Shown: piece by piece, positions 11,242 to 23,144 of the stretch | How positions within the stretch are numbered: the first letter of the stretch is position 1 | How the letters are laid out: each line of letters opens with the position of its first letter | Program-made: the position numbers and the translations under genes | Assembly (NCBI GenBank): GCA_029961685.1 | Contig: JARWKL010000009.1 | Location: 11,055,758 to 11,119,757 of the forward strand | Length of the DNA: 64,000 bases | Source of the DNA: Aristolochia californica | Lineage: Eukaryota; Streptophyta; Magnoliopsida; Piperales; Aristolochiaceae | Direction: 5' to 3' | The notes under the pieces: generated by a model | What the model saw: only the letters and a program-made list of their open reading frames with translations | What the model was told of the DNA's origin: nothing | Database searches by the model: none

Positions 11242-11578
11242 TGTTAATGATAGTTCCCACTTACATTAGTGAGTATAAAAATCTTGCATTTATTAGTTGG
11301 CAGAAGAGGTTTCCTACGTGGCTAGTCATTCTGGGATAGGGACTTCGACCCAATTTGATATGGTATCAGAGCAAGGTTCTCATATGTGGTCATCCACCCA
11401 AATTATCCACGTGCTACCATGTGAATCCAAATTATCCTCATGCTACCACGTGAGGGGGAGTGTTAACGATAGTCCTACATACATTAGTGAGTATAAAAAT
11501 CTTGCATTTATTAGTTGGCGAAAGAGGTTTCCTAAGTGGCTAGTCATTTTAGGATAGGGCCTTCAACCCAATTTGACA
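11242..11578 (+). mobile_element. TRIM element nested in element C (copy 1)
   Basis: Two LTRs of 119 and 118 bp (11242-11360, 11461-11578) start TGTTAA and end TTTGATA or TTTGACA. The ~100-bp interior starts with a perfect primer site (11361-11372) and ends in the purine tract GAGGGGGAG. The flanks GAACC and AAACC are a near-perfect target duplication. It has no coding capacity. The same insertion is in copy 2 (35978-36322), so it predates the segmental duplication. Confidence 0.88.
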
Positions 11579-12115
11579 AAACCAAACTCGTCTTCTCCAG
11601 TGAAGGCAATAAACAGAGCGCATAGCTGGCGCTCAGGAAGCTTAGCAGCGTCAGTAGAGTGTTGTCAATGAAGGAGAAGGCAGACGAAGACAATGCTAGC
11701 GTAGACCGTCAAAAAGCAGTAGTAACATCCGACAGCAGCAACACACGGATCTATGGGACGGAGAGAAGACCGGCCTCGTCGAAGAGATACCATGAAGCTT
11801 CCTCTGGCTCTTGAGCTTGCCGCATGACGAAAAGAAGCTATCTTCTTTTATAATATTTCCAATGAGAACAATAATGTGGCTAGTGCAGTAACGAAGCCAA
11901 CTGGATCCCTGCCTCTGATGGGTCGCCAGAGTTATTTGTAGAAGGATACTCTCCTGGTTGAGAGACGAATCGGGTTGACAGGACCAAGTTGCATTCATGC
12001 TAAAAAGCAAAGAAGTAACCCATATACTGCTGCCTTCGATCGATTATCATGTTGGGCTCATGCTATAAAGACGAGTCAACTCGGCTCAACATAGATACGA
12101 AAAAAAAGTGTGCAG

Positions 12116-12134
12116 AGAGAGAGAGAGAGAGAGT
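12116..12134. repeat. (GA)n microsatellite
   Basis: A short GA run inside element C, near its primer-site end. Confidence 0.85.
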
Positions 12135-12289
12135 TGTGGTTGCCTCGAGCATACAGGCATGGTGGATGATACAATTTAACCAAAAAAAAAACAAACTGTC
12201 TAAGAATTAAAAGAGAGAAAAAAAAATTCTAATCCGAAATGAAGGAGAATTAAACCTGAAAAATCATAGTAGGAATCCTGAAAATCATA

Positions 12290-12301
12290 GGTCTAATACC
12301 A
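12290..12301 (-). promoter_or_regulatory. primer-binding site of element C (copy 1)
   Basis: On the - strand it reads TGGTATTAGACC directly after the LTR. Copy 2 has TGGTATCAAACC, closer to the initiator-Met-tRNA complement. Confidence 0.7.
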
Positions 12302-12729
12302 TGTTGATTTTCAGGACTCCATGAATTTAGCTCATGAAGAAAAAGGGAAAGAAACCCATTGGGAGAAAACTAGATGAAGAAATCTTATGGAATTGATGAT
12401 CCTAACCCTCCCCCTGAAGCTTTATTTATAGATTAATAAAACTATTGTATTACAATAATACCCTGAACTTAGGGTTTAGGGTTTTAACCCTGGAACTTTA
12501 ACTTAATTACATCAATGCCATCTCTATGAGATGACTCTTTATTTACCATCTAACATCATTGTATGTGGGCCTATGGGCCTTCTCCTTCATTTGTGGGCCT
12601 TGAGCCCATCTTCTATATCTCTTGGTTGCATGGATCTTCCTTGGTCTTATGGGTTTGGGCCCATCTTCTAACACACTTTGATATGTGGGCCTTCCTAGGT
12701 CGTGTGGGCTTGGGCCCTATCTTCCAACA
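12302..12729 (-). repeat. 5' LTR of element C (copy 1)
   Basis: 428 bp, the partner of 8757-9153, about 30 bp longer because of a small internal length difference near the U3 end. It carries the same telo-box-like motif. Confidence 0.85.
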
Positions 12730-12863
12730 AACACATATAACTCAATCACCTATTTAATATAAAAAAGATACAACTGTACATACAAAATACAACCAAAAAA
12801 ATATTTAATGCCATTAAAACATAATAGTCAATAATTTTTCCACATTTGAATTGCTAATACATC

Positions 12864-13190
12864 TCAAAAATATGATGCTCTTGTAGATTGTATTGCAGAC
12901 TCCCTCTGAGTACTTATTTGAGTGTCCACATCGTCCTTAAAATCATCACCACTATCACTGTCTTCATTTTTAATTATATTGTTATCTTCACAATGTTCTT
13001 CACCAAAATCATCACTTGAATCATGTTTTTCATCTTTAAATAAATCCATGTAATCCTCCATGGGTATATAATTATGCAATATACAACAAGCAATCATAAT
13101 TTTTACCTGGACATCAAAATCAAAAGGAGGAGCATCTTTTAATATCTTGAAATGAGCTTTTAAAGCCCCAAATATATGCTCGATAGTATT
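12864..13190 (-). pseudogene. PIF/Harbinger transposase C-terminal fragment (copy 1)
   Basis: The - strand translation has NTIEHIFGALKAHFKILK, then DFDVQVKIMIACCILHNYI and an acidic Asp/Glu/Ser-rich tail. This matches the end of plant HARBI1-like transposases, whose catalytic Glu lies in an ERxFGxLK motif (here IEHIFGALK). A stop codon lies just upstream and no N-terminal part or DD residues are present. The copy at 37572-37930 is nearly identical. Confidence 0.8.
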
Positions 13191-13296
13191 CCGTTAAGAT
13201 GAGTGTCTTTGATTAAATACTTCTCTTTCATCTGTAGGAGTATTATCTCCAAATTCTTGCAAGTGATAACGAGTCCTTCAATAGGGTGCCAAAAAC

Positions 13297-16200
13297 CCTA
13301 AGCCCTCTCAATGCCCTTCCCAAAAAATGCTAGAAATCCATATCTAGCGATACCATCCACTAGTTTTGGGAAAGGACAGGTGCTCCCTTTCAGTGCTTAT
13401 TTCTTGAGCCTAATGGACTAACTATTTACATTTTCGGGTCCTTTCATACACCTTTCTTGTCACAAGGCAATATGGAATTTTATTTTTCAAATATTTGCAC
13501 ATCTTAAAAGAAAAGATTACTTCAGTATGAATATTTTTCCTAGAAATCATTCCAAGAAACTTCAAGGGGGGGTTAGTGCATTTTCAAAGTGAAAGTGAAA
13601 GTGAACTATTTTTTTGTGTTTGTACGCACAATGCAAAATATAGAGGAAAGTACAAAAGAAAATTATTAACAAAATATTCTAATAGATTTAAATTTTATAG
13701 GATATTTTTTATCTAAGTTTTCTATTAATAAGTTAGGATAGATTTTAACTCTTCTTTCTTAATCAATAATAATAATAATAATAATTTAATTAATTAATTA
13801 ATTAATTATATAAATAAAATAATTAAATTTTTTTACTCTTATGATATCCAAATGCATAATCAAATTGTTACTTTTTAATATCTAAATTCTCACTCTCGAA
13901 ATATTAATTAAATATAATATTCAAATTTATAAACTTAATTAAATAAAAAAAGATGGTATTTTATTATTCAAAATTACTTCTAAAATTAAATTTTATAAGA
14001 TTTTTTATTTAAATAAAAAAATATTTAATTTATTTTAAATGATTAAATAACTATAAATAAATTAAGATTATTTATTTAATTAAATATATATAAAAGGATT
14101 AAATAAATCCATACTTTTATATTATTCAAATGTTAATCAAATTGTTAATTTAAAAACTCTAAATTCTCACTCTTAAATAAGTGATTAAATATAATGTTAA
14201 AAATAAGGATTTAATGTAAATAAAAAATTTATTGTGTTTTATAAAATCATCTAATATATTTACCTTTTACTTTAGATAACTATATTTAACTAAAATAAAA
14301 TAATTTTAAGTTGTTTTAAATTAATAAAAAATTAAAAATTAACATTTTTAAATTAATAAGTAATTTTAAAAAATATTAACATGTTTTAAATTAATAAATG
14401 CTTTTTAAAAATAATTAATTATTTAATTAAATAGATTAAAAATGATCTAACAAATACTTACTTTTATAATATCCAAATTCTTAATGAAATTGTTACTTGT
14501 GTAAAATCTAAATTCTCACTCTTAAATTAGAAATCAAATATAATATTACAATAAAGAATTTATATAAATAAAAAATACGGTATTTTATTATATAAAACTA
14601 TTCAATTAGATTTAACTTTTATAATATACTTTTATTTACTATTTTTTAATAAAGAAAGATAAATTGCAACTTGTTTAAATTAATAAATTAATTAAGCTTT
14701 TTAATTTACTTAAATGTATTTAATTTTATTATATCCAAATGCAAAAGTGAGAGGGCAGAATGAGCATAACAAGAGTGAGAGAGCAAGTGAGCAGGCGAGT
14801 GAAAGTGAATTCACTAGCCTTAGGAGTGATTTAACTTTCTCTCGTTTTTCTCAAGAAAAATTGTCACTTGACACTTACGGTGCACACTAACAGGTTTTGG
14901 GTTATTTTCACTAGTGAAATTACTTTTATTTTGACTTTCACTTTGTACTAATGGGGCTTTAGTGTGCTCAATGAAAAGTGCAACGTGAAGTACTTTCTTG
15001 TGTTAGTGTACACAATGGAAAATATAATGGAAAGTAGAAGATGAGTTTATTAATAAAATATTGTGATAGATTTAACCTAATTAATATAGTTTTATTTAGA
15101 ATTTTCAATTAACAAAATAAGATAAGTAACTTAAAAATTAAAAATAAAACTAGGTGGAAGGCTTTCATGGCCTTCATTCAAGAGCCCATGGGATATTTTC
15201 AATTTTGCCAACTCTATGAACTTCTAGAACGCTATCACCATGATCGCCACCATCTACCCAATTTTGATGGTATCCTAATTTCTTCCACCTATTGACCTAG
15301 TTAATAATTTGTTGTTTCTCTTCATCTCGTTTCTAACACCAAAATTGGAAACTGGAAGAGAGGCCAAGATATGGAACTATCCATTCGAAAGGGCGGGGAA
15401 GGATGCAAGGTTACCCAGAGGGAGCATTTGCACTACTGTTCCGATAGGGGCACTCCCGACAACGTATCAATTGGAAAAAATTAGGTATGAATTGAAAGAC
15501 CAATCTGTTGCGTTGAACTTGTGAGCGACTGTGGAGAGCATTCTAGAAGCCCATAGAGTTGGCAAAATTGATAATATCGTCGAACTGATACACCGTCGGG
15601 AATGCCTCTATCGGAACAGTAGTGCAAATGCTCTCTCTAGGTAACTTTGTATCCTTCTCCACCCTTTTGAATGCACAGTTCTATATCTTGGCCTCCTTCC
15701 AATTTACAATTTTGGTGTTAGTAACGAGACAAAGAGAAACAACAAATTATATATTAGGTCAATAGGTGGAAGAAATTAGGATACCATCAATTGTAGTAAC
15801 CCAAAATTGGGTAGATGGTGGCGATCGTGGTGAGAGCATTCTAGAAGTCCATAGAGTTGGAAAAATTGATAATATCCCATGGGCTCTTGAAGCCCATGAA
15901 AACCTTCCTCCTAGTTTATTTTTAATTTTTAAGTTTCTTATCTTATTTTTTTAATTGAAAAATCTAAATAAAACTATTTTAATAAGGTCAAATCTATCAT
16001 AGTATTTTATTAATAAACCCATCTTCTACTTTCCATTATATTTTCCATTGTGTACACTAACACAGTAAAGTACTTTACTTTGTACTTTTCATTGAGCACA
16101 CTAAGGCCTCGTTAGTACACTCTGAAGTGAAAGTGAAAGTGAAAATGAATTACTTTCACTAGCGAAAGTAACCCAAAACTTGTTAGTGTGCACCGTAAGT

Positions 16201-17560
16201 GGCGAGTGGCACTAATTCTTGAGAAAAAACGAGGGAAAGTGAAACCACTCCTCCCTAAGGCTAGTCAATTAGCTTTCACCAGCGCGCTAACTCACTCTTT
16301 CACTCTTCGTATGCTCATTCTGCCCTCTCACTTTTGCATTTGAAAATAATAAAATTAAATATTTATTTAAGTAATTAATTATTAATTTAAACAAGTTGAA
16401 ATTTATCTTACGTTATAGATAGAATAGTTAAATAAAATTATATTATAAAAATTAAATCTAACAGAGTAATGTTAATATTTTTTGAAATTATTTATTTATT
16501 TAAAACGAGTTAGTTGTTTTTATTAATGTATAACTACTTAAATTTTATTTTATTTTAGCCAAATTTAGCTATCTAAAATAAATTTTAAATATATTAGATG
16601 ATTTTATAAAATAAAAAAATTTATTTATATAAAATCCTTATTTTTACATTATATTTAATGACTATTTTAAGAGTGAGAATTTAGATTTTGTAAGGTAACA
16701 ATTTGATTAACATTTGGATAATATAAAACTAAGGGATTGTTTAATCATTTTATATATACTTAATTAAATAAATTGTCTTAATTTATTTTTGATTATTTAA
16801 TACTTTAAAATAAATTATATATATTAGAGTTTATTTAAATAAAAAATATAATAAAATTAAATTTGTAAAATTATTTTTTAATAATAAAATACCATATTCT
16901 TTATTTACATAAATTTATAAATTTTAATTTATATTTAATTAATATTTCAAGAGTGAGAATTTAGATATTAAAAAGTAACAATTTGATTAAGCATTTGGAT
17001 ATCATAAAAGTAAAATTTGTTAAGTATTTTATTTATATATATATATATATATAATTAAATAAATAAATAAAGTTTAATTTTATTATTATTGATGAATTAA
17101 GAAGAGTTAAAATCTATCCTAACTTATTAATAGAAAAGTTAGATAAAAAATATCCTATAAAATTTAAATATATTAGAGTATTTTATTAATAAATCTCTTA
17201 TGTACTTTCCACTAAACTTTTCATTGTGCATACTAACATAAAAAAATAATTTACTTTCACTTTAACTTTGAAAATGCACTTACCCCCCCTTGAAGTTTCT
17301 AGGAATGATTTCTAGGGAACCTATTCGTACGAAAGTAATTTTTTCTTTTAAGATGTGCAAATATCTAAAAAAAGAAAATTCCATATTGCCTTGTGACAAG
17401 AAAGGTGTATGAAAGGACCTGAAAATGTAAATAGCTAAAGTCCATTAGGCTCAAGAAATAAGCACTGAAAGGGAGGACCTATCCCTTCCCAAAACTGGTG
17501 GAGGATATCGTTGGATTTGGATTTCTAGAATTTTTTGGGAAGGGCTTTGAGATGGCTTAG
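13297..17560. repeat. 4.3 kb foldback palindrome, copy 1
   Basis: Left arm 13297-15474 and right arm about 15580-17560 are reverse complements over nearly their whole length, with a ~100-bp spacer. The arms end CCTAAGCC...GGCTTAG. Most of each arm is very AT-rich, with blocks of repeated GTGAAA/TTTCAC and of TTAGTGTGCAC. Arm divergence suggests an old structure. No transposase is visible. A second copy is 38041-42344, and one arm alone is at 56881-59069. It could be a foldback or long-TIR DNA transposon. Confidence 0.85.
15309..15524 (+). pseudogene. conserved reading-frame fragment at the foldback centre
   Basis: 71 codons including KDARLPRGSICTTVPIGALP and YELKDQSVALNL. The single-arm copy at 56765-57001 (- strand) encodes a similar peptide (KDAKLPRESICTTIPIEALP, YELKDQFVGLNL), so the peptide was once selected or came from a coding source. 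The right arm of the palindrome carries it inverted. The family is not recognised. It may be a captured gene piece or part of the element's own protein. Confidence 0.4.
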
Positions 17561-18201
17561 AGCATTATCTATATCATTTTTAGGAAGTTTTAATTTAACT
17601 TACTCAACAATTCCTTAGGTTGAATGGTACCAAGACGGTAGTTTGGTGGACAAGAAGAGAAGAATTCCTTTGGTGAGTATTAGGAGGAAGTTTTGAAGGT
17701 TTCTAATACTATTCACTTAAATTGCATTTCTCATTGTATCGAAGTTGGCATTTGGATGGAAAGGACTGAATGAGAAATGGTATATGTTTGATCACACAAC
17801 TTCATATTGGACGTTTTGATGGTTTCAAATTCTGGTCACATAAATTGTATCTTCTCACTATATGGAAGTTGGAATTTGGATGAAAAGGATTGAATGAGAA
17901 ATGGAATATGTAGCGCAATATCCATAAAGAGCAAGAGGTGAAAAAAAAATGACAAAAAACACTAACAAGACAAGTGTGAATAATAAACCATTCTTGTGCT
18001 CCTAAAACATCATTCTAATATCCAAATTTCAATAAGTACTTCATCACACAATATAATAAAACTTATTATGATACATTAACCATCCTTTTAGAACATCTAC
18101 GAATTACACTTCCACATTCAACCATCACAACACACATTTTTGAATGCTCAAATCAATGGTGTCAGATAAAAGAACTTTTAATGAATATAGTTGGAACACC
18201 G
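17561..18201. repeat. dispersed repeat RU, partial copy
   Basis: A ~640-bp sequence starting ATTATCTATATCATTTTTAG. It also occurs at 42345-42979, 48210-48860, 51270-51925 and 59070-59710. No coding content is seen. It is cut at CACCG by the insertion of element B. Confidence 0.8.
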
Positions 18202-18301
18202 TGTTACGATATGTTAAAATGTATATTAAATGTAATTTATGTTCATAATTGTTGTATAATTTGGGATATGTACATAGGGTTATTTGATTAGGCTTAATGG
18301 A

Positions 18302-18326
18302 GGGGGGGGGGGGGGGGGGGGGGGGG
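18302..18326. repeat. G25 homopolymer in the LTR
   Basis: 25 consecutive G. The two LTRs of the copy-2 element have 29 and 34 G at the same place. Confidence 0.95.
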
Positions 18327-19130
18327 TATTGTCTTGGGCCCATGGGCCATTTTGTAACAGGAAAACCTAAAGGTTAAATGCCTAATGAAAGGGGGAAAAT
18401 CCCCAATGAAAACATTTTGATTAATCTTTCGTCTGCTTCATTTCGCCGTGAAACCAGAGAGCTACGCTCTCTCTTGTGGGTGTTTGGACTGTTCCGCCAG
18501 TCCCTTGATTTTTATTTGCCATGGTATCAGTGCTCTGAAGATTAACCGTCTGACACATTTTTGTCCGACGACCTATGTTGTTCGACGAGTTTTTTTTTGT
18601 TTTCGGCATCGATTTCGGGCATCGTTAGAAAAACTTGTCGGGTGGTTCCGTTGCCGAAAAAGCTTTGGGGGTTCCGTTGCCAGGAAGAGGGTTCTAGCCG
18701 GATGGGGAAACGAAAGAAAGAGGGTTCTCGCCGGAAGGGGAAACGAAAGGGGTGGTTTTTGGGGGTTGTCGGAAAGCATTGTCCGAACTCGGGAAAGTTG
18801 TGGTTTCGTCGGCGAAAAAGCTCCATCGGTGGTTTCGTTGCCGGAGAAGCTACAACAGGAAGGGGGTTCTCGTCGGGAAACTCGCCGGAAGGGGGAACGA
18901 AGGTACGATTTTTTTTTCTCCCGCGCTTTCGATTGATTATTTGGCATAAGGTCGTTATGCAATTTGCGAACCTTTGGGGGCCAATTTGAAATTTCTGAAA
19001 GTTTTGGGGGCCATTCTGGAATTTCTGAAGGTGTGAGGGCATTTTTCGAATTTCTAATAGTTTGGGGGTCTAATTTGAATTTCTATTAACCTGGGGCAAA
19101 TCTTGGATTTCTGCAAGTGTAGGGGTCTAT

Positions 19131-19406
19131 TTGAAATTTCTGATCTTGTGGGGGTGCATTAGGAATTTTTCTAGATTCGATCTTATCTTGTCAGCAGACC
19201 AGTCCGATTTCGCTCCTATTCGGTTCACGGGCAAGAACTACAGTACTTGGGAATTTCGGTTCCGGTTATTTGTTCAGGAAAGAGGTTTATGGGGTCATAT
19301 TGATGGGAGTGATCTGGCACCTGGAGATGATAACGCATTGTCAAAATGGATCATCATGGATGCTAGAGTCATGACTTGGATACTTGGATCTCTTGAGCCT
19401 CACTAG
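19131..19406 (+). pseudogene. copia gag fragment (element B, copy 1)
   Basis: The peptide contains FAPIRFTGKNYSTWEFRFR, then GLWGHIDGS and VMTWILGSLEPH, as in the N-terminal gag of plant copia elements (FxGKNYxxWxxxF ... LWGHIDG). It ends in a stop and then in the truncation at 19512. Confidence 0.75.
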
Positions 19407-19512
19407 ACCCAAATCTGAGGCCCTACAAAACTGCCGCAGATATGTGGAATTACCTCCTCAAGGTTTATCGTCAAACCAGCACGGCCCGTCGATTTTAAGT
19501 TGAATATGAACT

Positions 19513-20606
19513 TGGATGGAAAGGACTGAATGAGAAATGGAATTTGTTTGCTCACACAACTTCAGATTGGATGTTTTGATGGTTTCAAATTCTGGTCACA
19601 TAAATTGTATTTTCTCACTGTATGAAAGTTGGAATTTGGATGAAAAGGATTGAATGAGAAATGGAATCTATAGAGCAATATCCATAAAGAGCAAGAGGTA
19701 AAAAAAAACGAAGACAAAAAAAATCTAACAAGACAAGTGTGAATAATAAACCATTCTTGTGCTCCTAAAACATCATTCTAATATTCAAATTTCAATAAGT
19801 ACTTCATCACACAATGTAATAAAAGTTATTACGATACATTAACCATCCTTTTAGAACATCTAAGAATTACACTCCCACATTCAATCATCACAACACACAT
19901 TTCTGAATGCTTAAACCAATGGTGTCAGATTAAAGAACTTGTAACGGGTTTAGTTGGAACACCGAGCCTGCAACAAACTTGAGTCATAATGATAAGACGG
20001 TTCCATGAATAGATGTGATGTCCGCAATATGAAAGTCTGACAGTTATGGGTGGTTTCAAACCAAGCCGGCTCGAGCTCGGCTCCATTCTGGCACGGTTTA
20101 ATTCAGTATACCTGGATCTTGAGCCGATTTTGAGATCCGGGATCGGTTCGTTTAAATTAACGAGCCGAGCTCGACTGAATCAAGGTTTGGCTAGAAAACT
20201 CATGAGCCAGCTCGTTAATTTAACAAGCGGTGCGGGATTCGGGGGAGTCGGGACTAGGGAGCGAGTGGGAGAGAGGGGAGAGAGAGCAACGGGGGAAAAT
20301 TCTTCCTCCCTCATCACCGCTGAACCCCTCCCCCCTCCCATCCGTTGTTGTGGCCACCTTTGTCGCTGTCGACAATTGCCTCACCGGCCGCCTTCTGCCT
20401 TTTCGTCACCACTGATTTTGTGGCCACCACTATATTTCTTCCCCCTAGTCTGCCTTCACATTTGTTTCCGTTGTCACCGCTTCAGTCGTCACAACCGTTA
20501 TCACCGAAAAAAGTTCCTTGCCGACGCCGCTGGAAGCTTTTCCCTCCGCGTTGTTCCTCATCCATGGTGGAAACTAGAGGACCTAAGTTAGAAGGAAAAA
20601 AATAAT
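19513..20606. repeat. RU-type repeat joined to copy 1, matching 59257-60374
   Basis: Nearly identical to 59257-60374, including the segment rich in GGCTCGAGCTCGG (20060-20230) and a GC-richer stretch (20270-20580). The match ends after AAGACAATTT at both sites. Short frames here are not convincing genes. Confidence 0.8.
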
Positions 20607-21466
20607 CCCCCCTAGCGAGAAGACAATTTCCTCATCAATAGACGCCGCCGGTACCCCCCCCGGACACTCTCGATGTGGACCAGGCACACCTCCGCTTCTC
20701 TCGTGTCAGGTTACCCTCCGCCGCGAAAAATCTGACCCTATACACTACTTCCGTCGAGTACCATCGCAGCAAGCTTCCATTTTTTCCCCGCTTTCGGCCA
20801 TCGAAACGGTGTGACTCCTCCGTCAAGATCGTCGCCATTGCACAAGTTACTGGTGGAGATTTCCGAAGAGAAAGTCCTTATAATAGATGGAATTTTGGTG
20901 GACGAGCCGCCTGGTGCCGCTCGTGCTCGGTCATCGGCGTCGGAAATAGTCTTTTTCTCTCTCACAAACCCCAATTCTTACAAGACAAGGGTATGCCGCT
21001 CGTGGGAGGACTTGGGCCCGTGCGCATGTGCGTCAAAATGCCTGGTGCTTACCTCTCGTTTCCGACGTTGTTCTGTACTGTTCACGCAAATATTTAATTG
21101 CTATTTCTATTGAATGTCGATTCTCACTTTGAAAACGGAAAAGAGCAGCTGCCATCAGTACGTCAGTTTCAAACGCCCTTGTTGAATTTCATATTTACTT
21201 GCCTTCTTGTTTCATTTTCAGTTCCTTTCTTTGCTTCTCTACGTAAGATGCTCTTTGATTTTAAGCATTTTCAAATTTAATAATGAAAAGGCCTAATACT
21301 ATCCAGGAAAGTAATTTTTCTGTGTGAGTGAGCTGCAATTTCTATTGGTTTATGTTATCTATCTCATATGTTTCTAGAATGGATGAAGAGATTGTGGTTT
21401 TGTTTTTGATTTAATGTTGCAGGGAAAGCTGATATTTTCCTAGTTATGATTGGTTGATTTGACATA
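20607..21466. other. 5' flank of the NT-C2 gene remnant
   Basis: Unique sequence with moderate GC, likely the former promoter and leader of the gene starting at 21467. Several overlapping short frames exist on both strands and none is recognisable. Confidence 0.4.
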
Positions 21467-21962
21467 ATGTCCAGGATAGCTAACTTTAAAAAGGTAAAAG
21501 TAAAAGTGGTTTTTTGGCTACATTTCCATGCTACACAAGTAAGCCTTTTGTTAAATATGACCTTCTATTAGAGCTAAGTTTATTTCCATTCCAGAATGTG
21601 GCTTTTTCATTGCTCTTGAAATGGCTATTTGGATAGATATCTCAGCATTTAGTTTTCATCTGGCATTGTTTCAAGTTTCTTGAGCTAGAGCTACCACTGA
21701 TTTGTGGAGTGGAATTGACCTATCATTTGGTTGCTAGTTGTTTGCCCTAATAATGATCTGAAAGATTTTTTATTTTTTTATTCTTGTTGATACGGGAAAG
21801 ACAACAAAAACAAAAACAACCAAAGCCAATGTGGGGAATGAGAACTGCAAATGGTCGGATCCTATCTATGAGACTGCAATACTATTCCAAGATGCTAAAA
21901 CTAAAATGTTTGAGGAGAAGCTCTACAACCTTGTGGTTGCAATGGTATCTGTCGTTCTTTTG

Positions 21963-21966
<4 letters not shown>

Positions 21967-22002
<36 letters not shown>

Positions 22003-22015
22003 TCTCTCTCTCACT
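21967..22015. repeat. (CT)n microsatellite in an intron
   Basis: A CT run with two CA interruptions in the pyrimidine-rich part of an intron of the NT-C2 gene remnant. Confidence 0.9.
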
Positions 22016-23144
22016 CACTTGGACCCTGTATCTCATCTCTTTCTTTTCTTATAGAAGCCTATTATTTTGTTATTGTGTTAAACTAATTTTGAGTTCTTTA
22101 TCTTCAGTAGACATTTAGAAGGGATATTCTTCTGTTTTGTCAAGGATCATCTCGTTCCAGCATACTTGGTGAGGCCACCATAAATCTGGCGGACTTGCAG
22201 ACGCATCAAAACCTTTATCTACTGCACTTCCTCTTCGGGGGGTGGCAATTCTTGTGTTGGATTAGTTTCCTTTGTGTGTTGTTGATGATGATCGTTTTTT
22301 CATGCCTTGGTAACCAGCAACTTGCAAGTATTTTCTTCTTTTTCTTCCAAACTACTAACTGCACTCACAACTTCTTGAATTTTGGAAAGAAGAAAATCAG
22401 ACCTGTAGGTGATCTGAAAAGAAAAAAAAATTCTATCTTTTGCTACTAATTGGGCCTGCTTAGATTCAACTTCATTAAGTGAATACTTCAAACTCATGTG
22501 TTTTGTACTTCTCATAGTGTTTGCCTTGTGTCATGCAAAAGGTATAAAAAATGGTAATGTTGTGAATTTTATCTATATGGCAGGTTATAATCCAACTTCT
22601 CACATCTAAAACTGGCTTCAGCTGTTGCTTTAGTGATCCTACAAATTTGCATTGACTTCATTATTAACACTATAGTTTGAGACGTTGGATAAGGGTATTG
22701 ATTCATCTAAGTGAAGCATGTTTTCCCAGAGCTAAGTGATTTGATGTGGAGAGAAGTTTTGTTGCATCGAGCTTTGGGGTTTTCCTATCATCTTCTTGTG
22801 GCTTCGTCTCGATTTTCTAGAAGTTTTGAGTTTTAATTATTTTTGAAATCGTTAGTTGGTCTAAATTTTCATTGGATTGTCATAGAGAGTTTGAACAACA
22901 ATGAGATGTCAGAGAGAGGAGATTTTAGATGCCCACTGGTCCAAGCGTTCATGATAAATCTGCCAAAAAAGTGTCATCTTTTGCAGAGGCGGCAAATGAT
23001 CAAATTGACAAGGTTTAGAATTGTCATTTCTTGCTAGAGTTTAAACGTACATTAAACAAACAATGAGAAACATATTTAGGAACTTACTGGAAATGGAATG
23101 AATCAAATTACTAACATGCATATATGCATATTGTTCATATACAC

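Larger units (their letters stand above)
8757..12729 (-). mobile_element. element C, copy 1: non-autonomous LTR element
   Basis: Reading right to left: 5' LTR (12729-12302), primer site (12301-12290), a ~3.1 kb interior without gag or pol, a purine tract next to 9153, and 3' LTR (9153-8757). The flanking bases AACAT (8752-8756) and AACAC (12730-12734) are a probable target duplication with one change. The interior carries a nested TRIM (11242-11578) and a GC-rich hairpin block near 10030-10105. It shares interior sequence with element A in inverted orientation, so A and C are related families. Copy 2 is at 32903-37472. Confidence 0.85.
18202..19512 (+). mobile_element. element B, copy 1: Ty1/copia, truncated
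   Basis: The 5' LTR (18202-18521), primer site (18522-18533, TGGTATCAGTGC) and gag start are present. The element stops abruptly at 19512 within gag and is joined to an RU-type repeat. The full-length counterpart is 42980-46186. The RT, RNase H and 3' LTR are missing here. Confidence 0.85.

Noticed and set aside
18448..19042. several overlapping 100-160 codon frames on both strands
   Set aside because: They lie in the leader of element B, overlap each other in antisense, and change by indels in copy 2 (43324-43829).
20046..20605. 181-codon frame and antisense or overlapping partners
   Set aside because: The equivalent at 59795-60374 has frame-breaking indels and no recognised motif. Likely GC-rich non-coding repeat.
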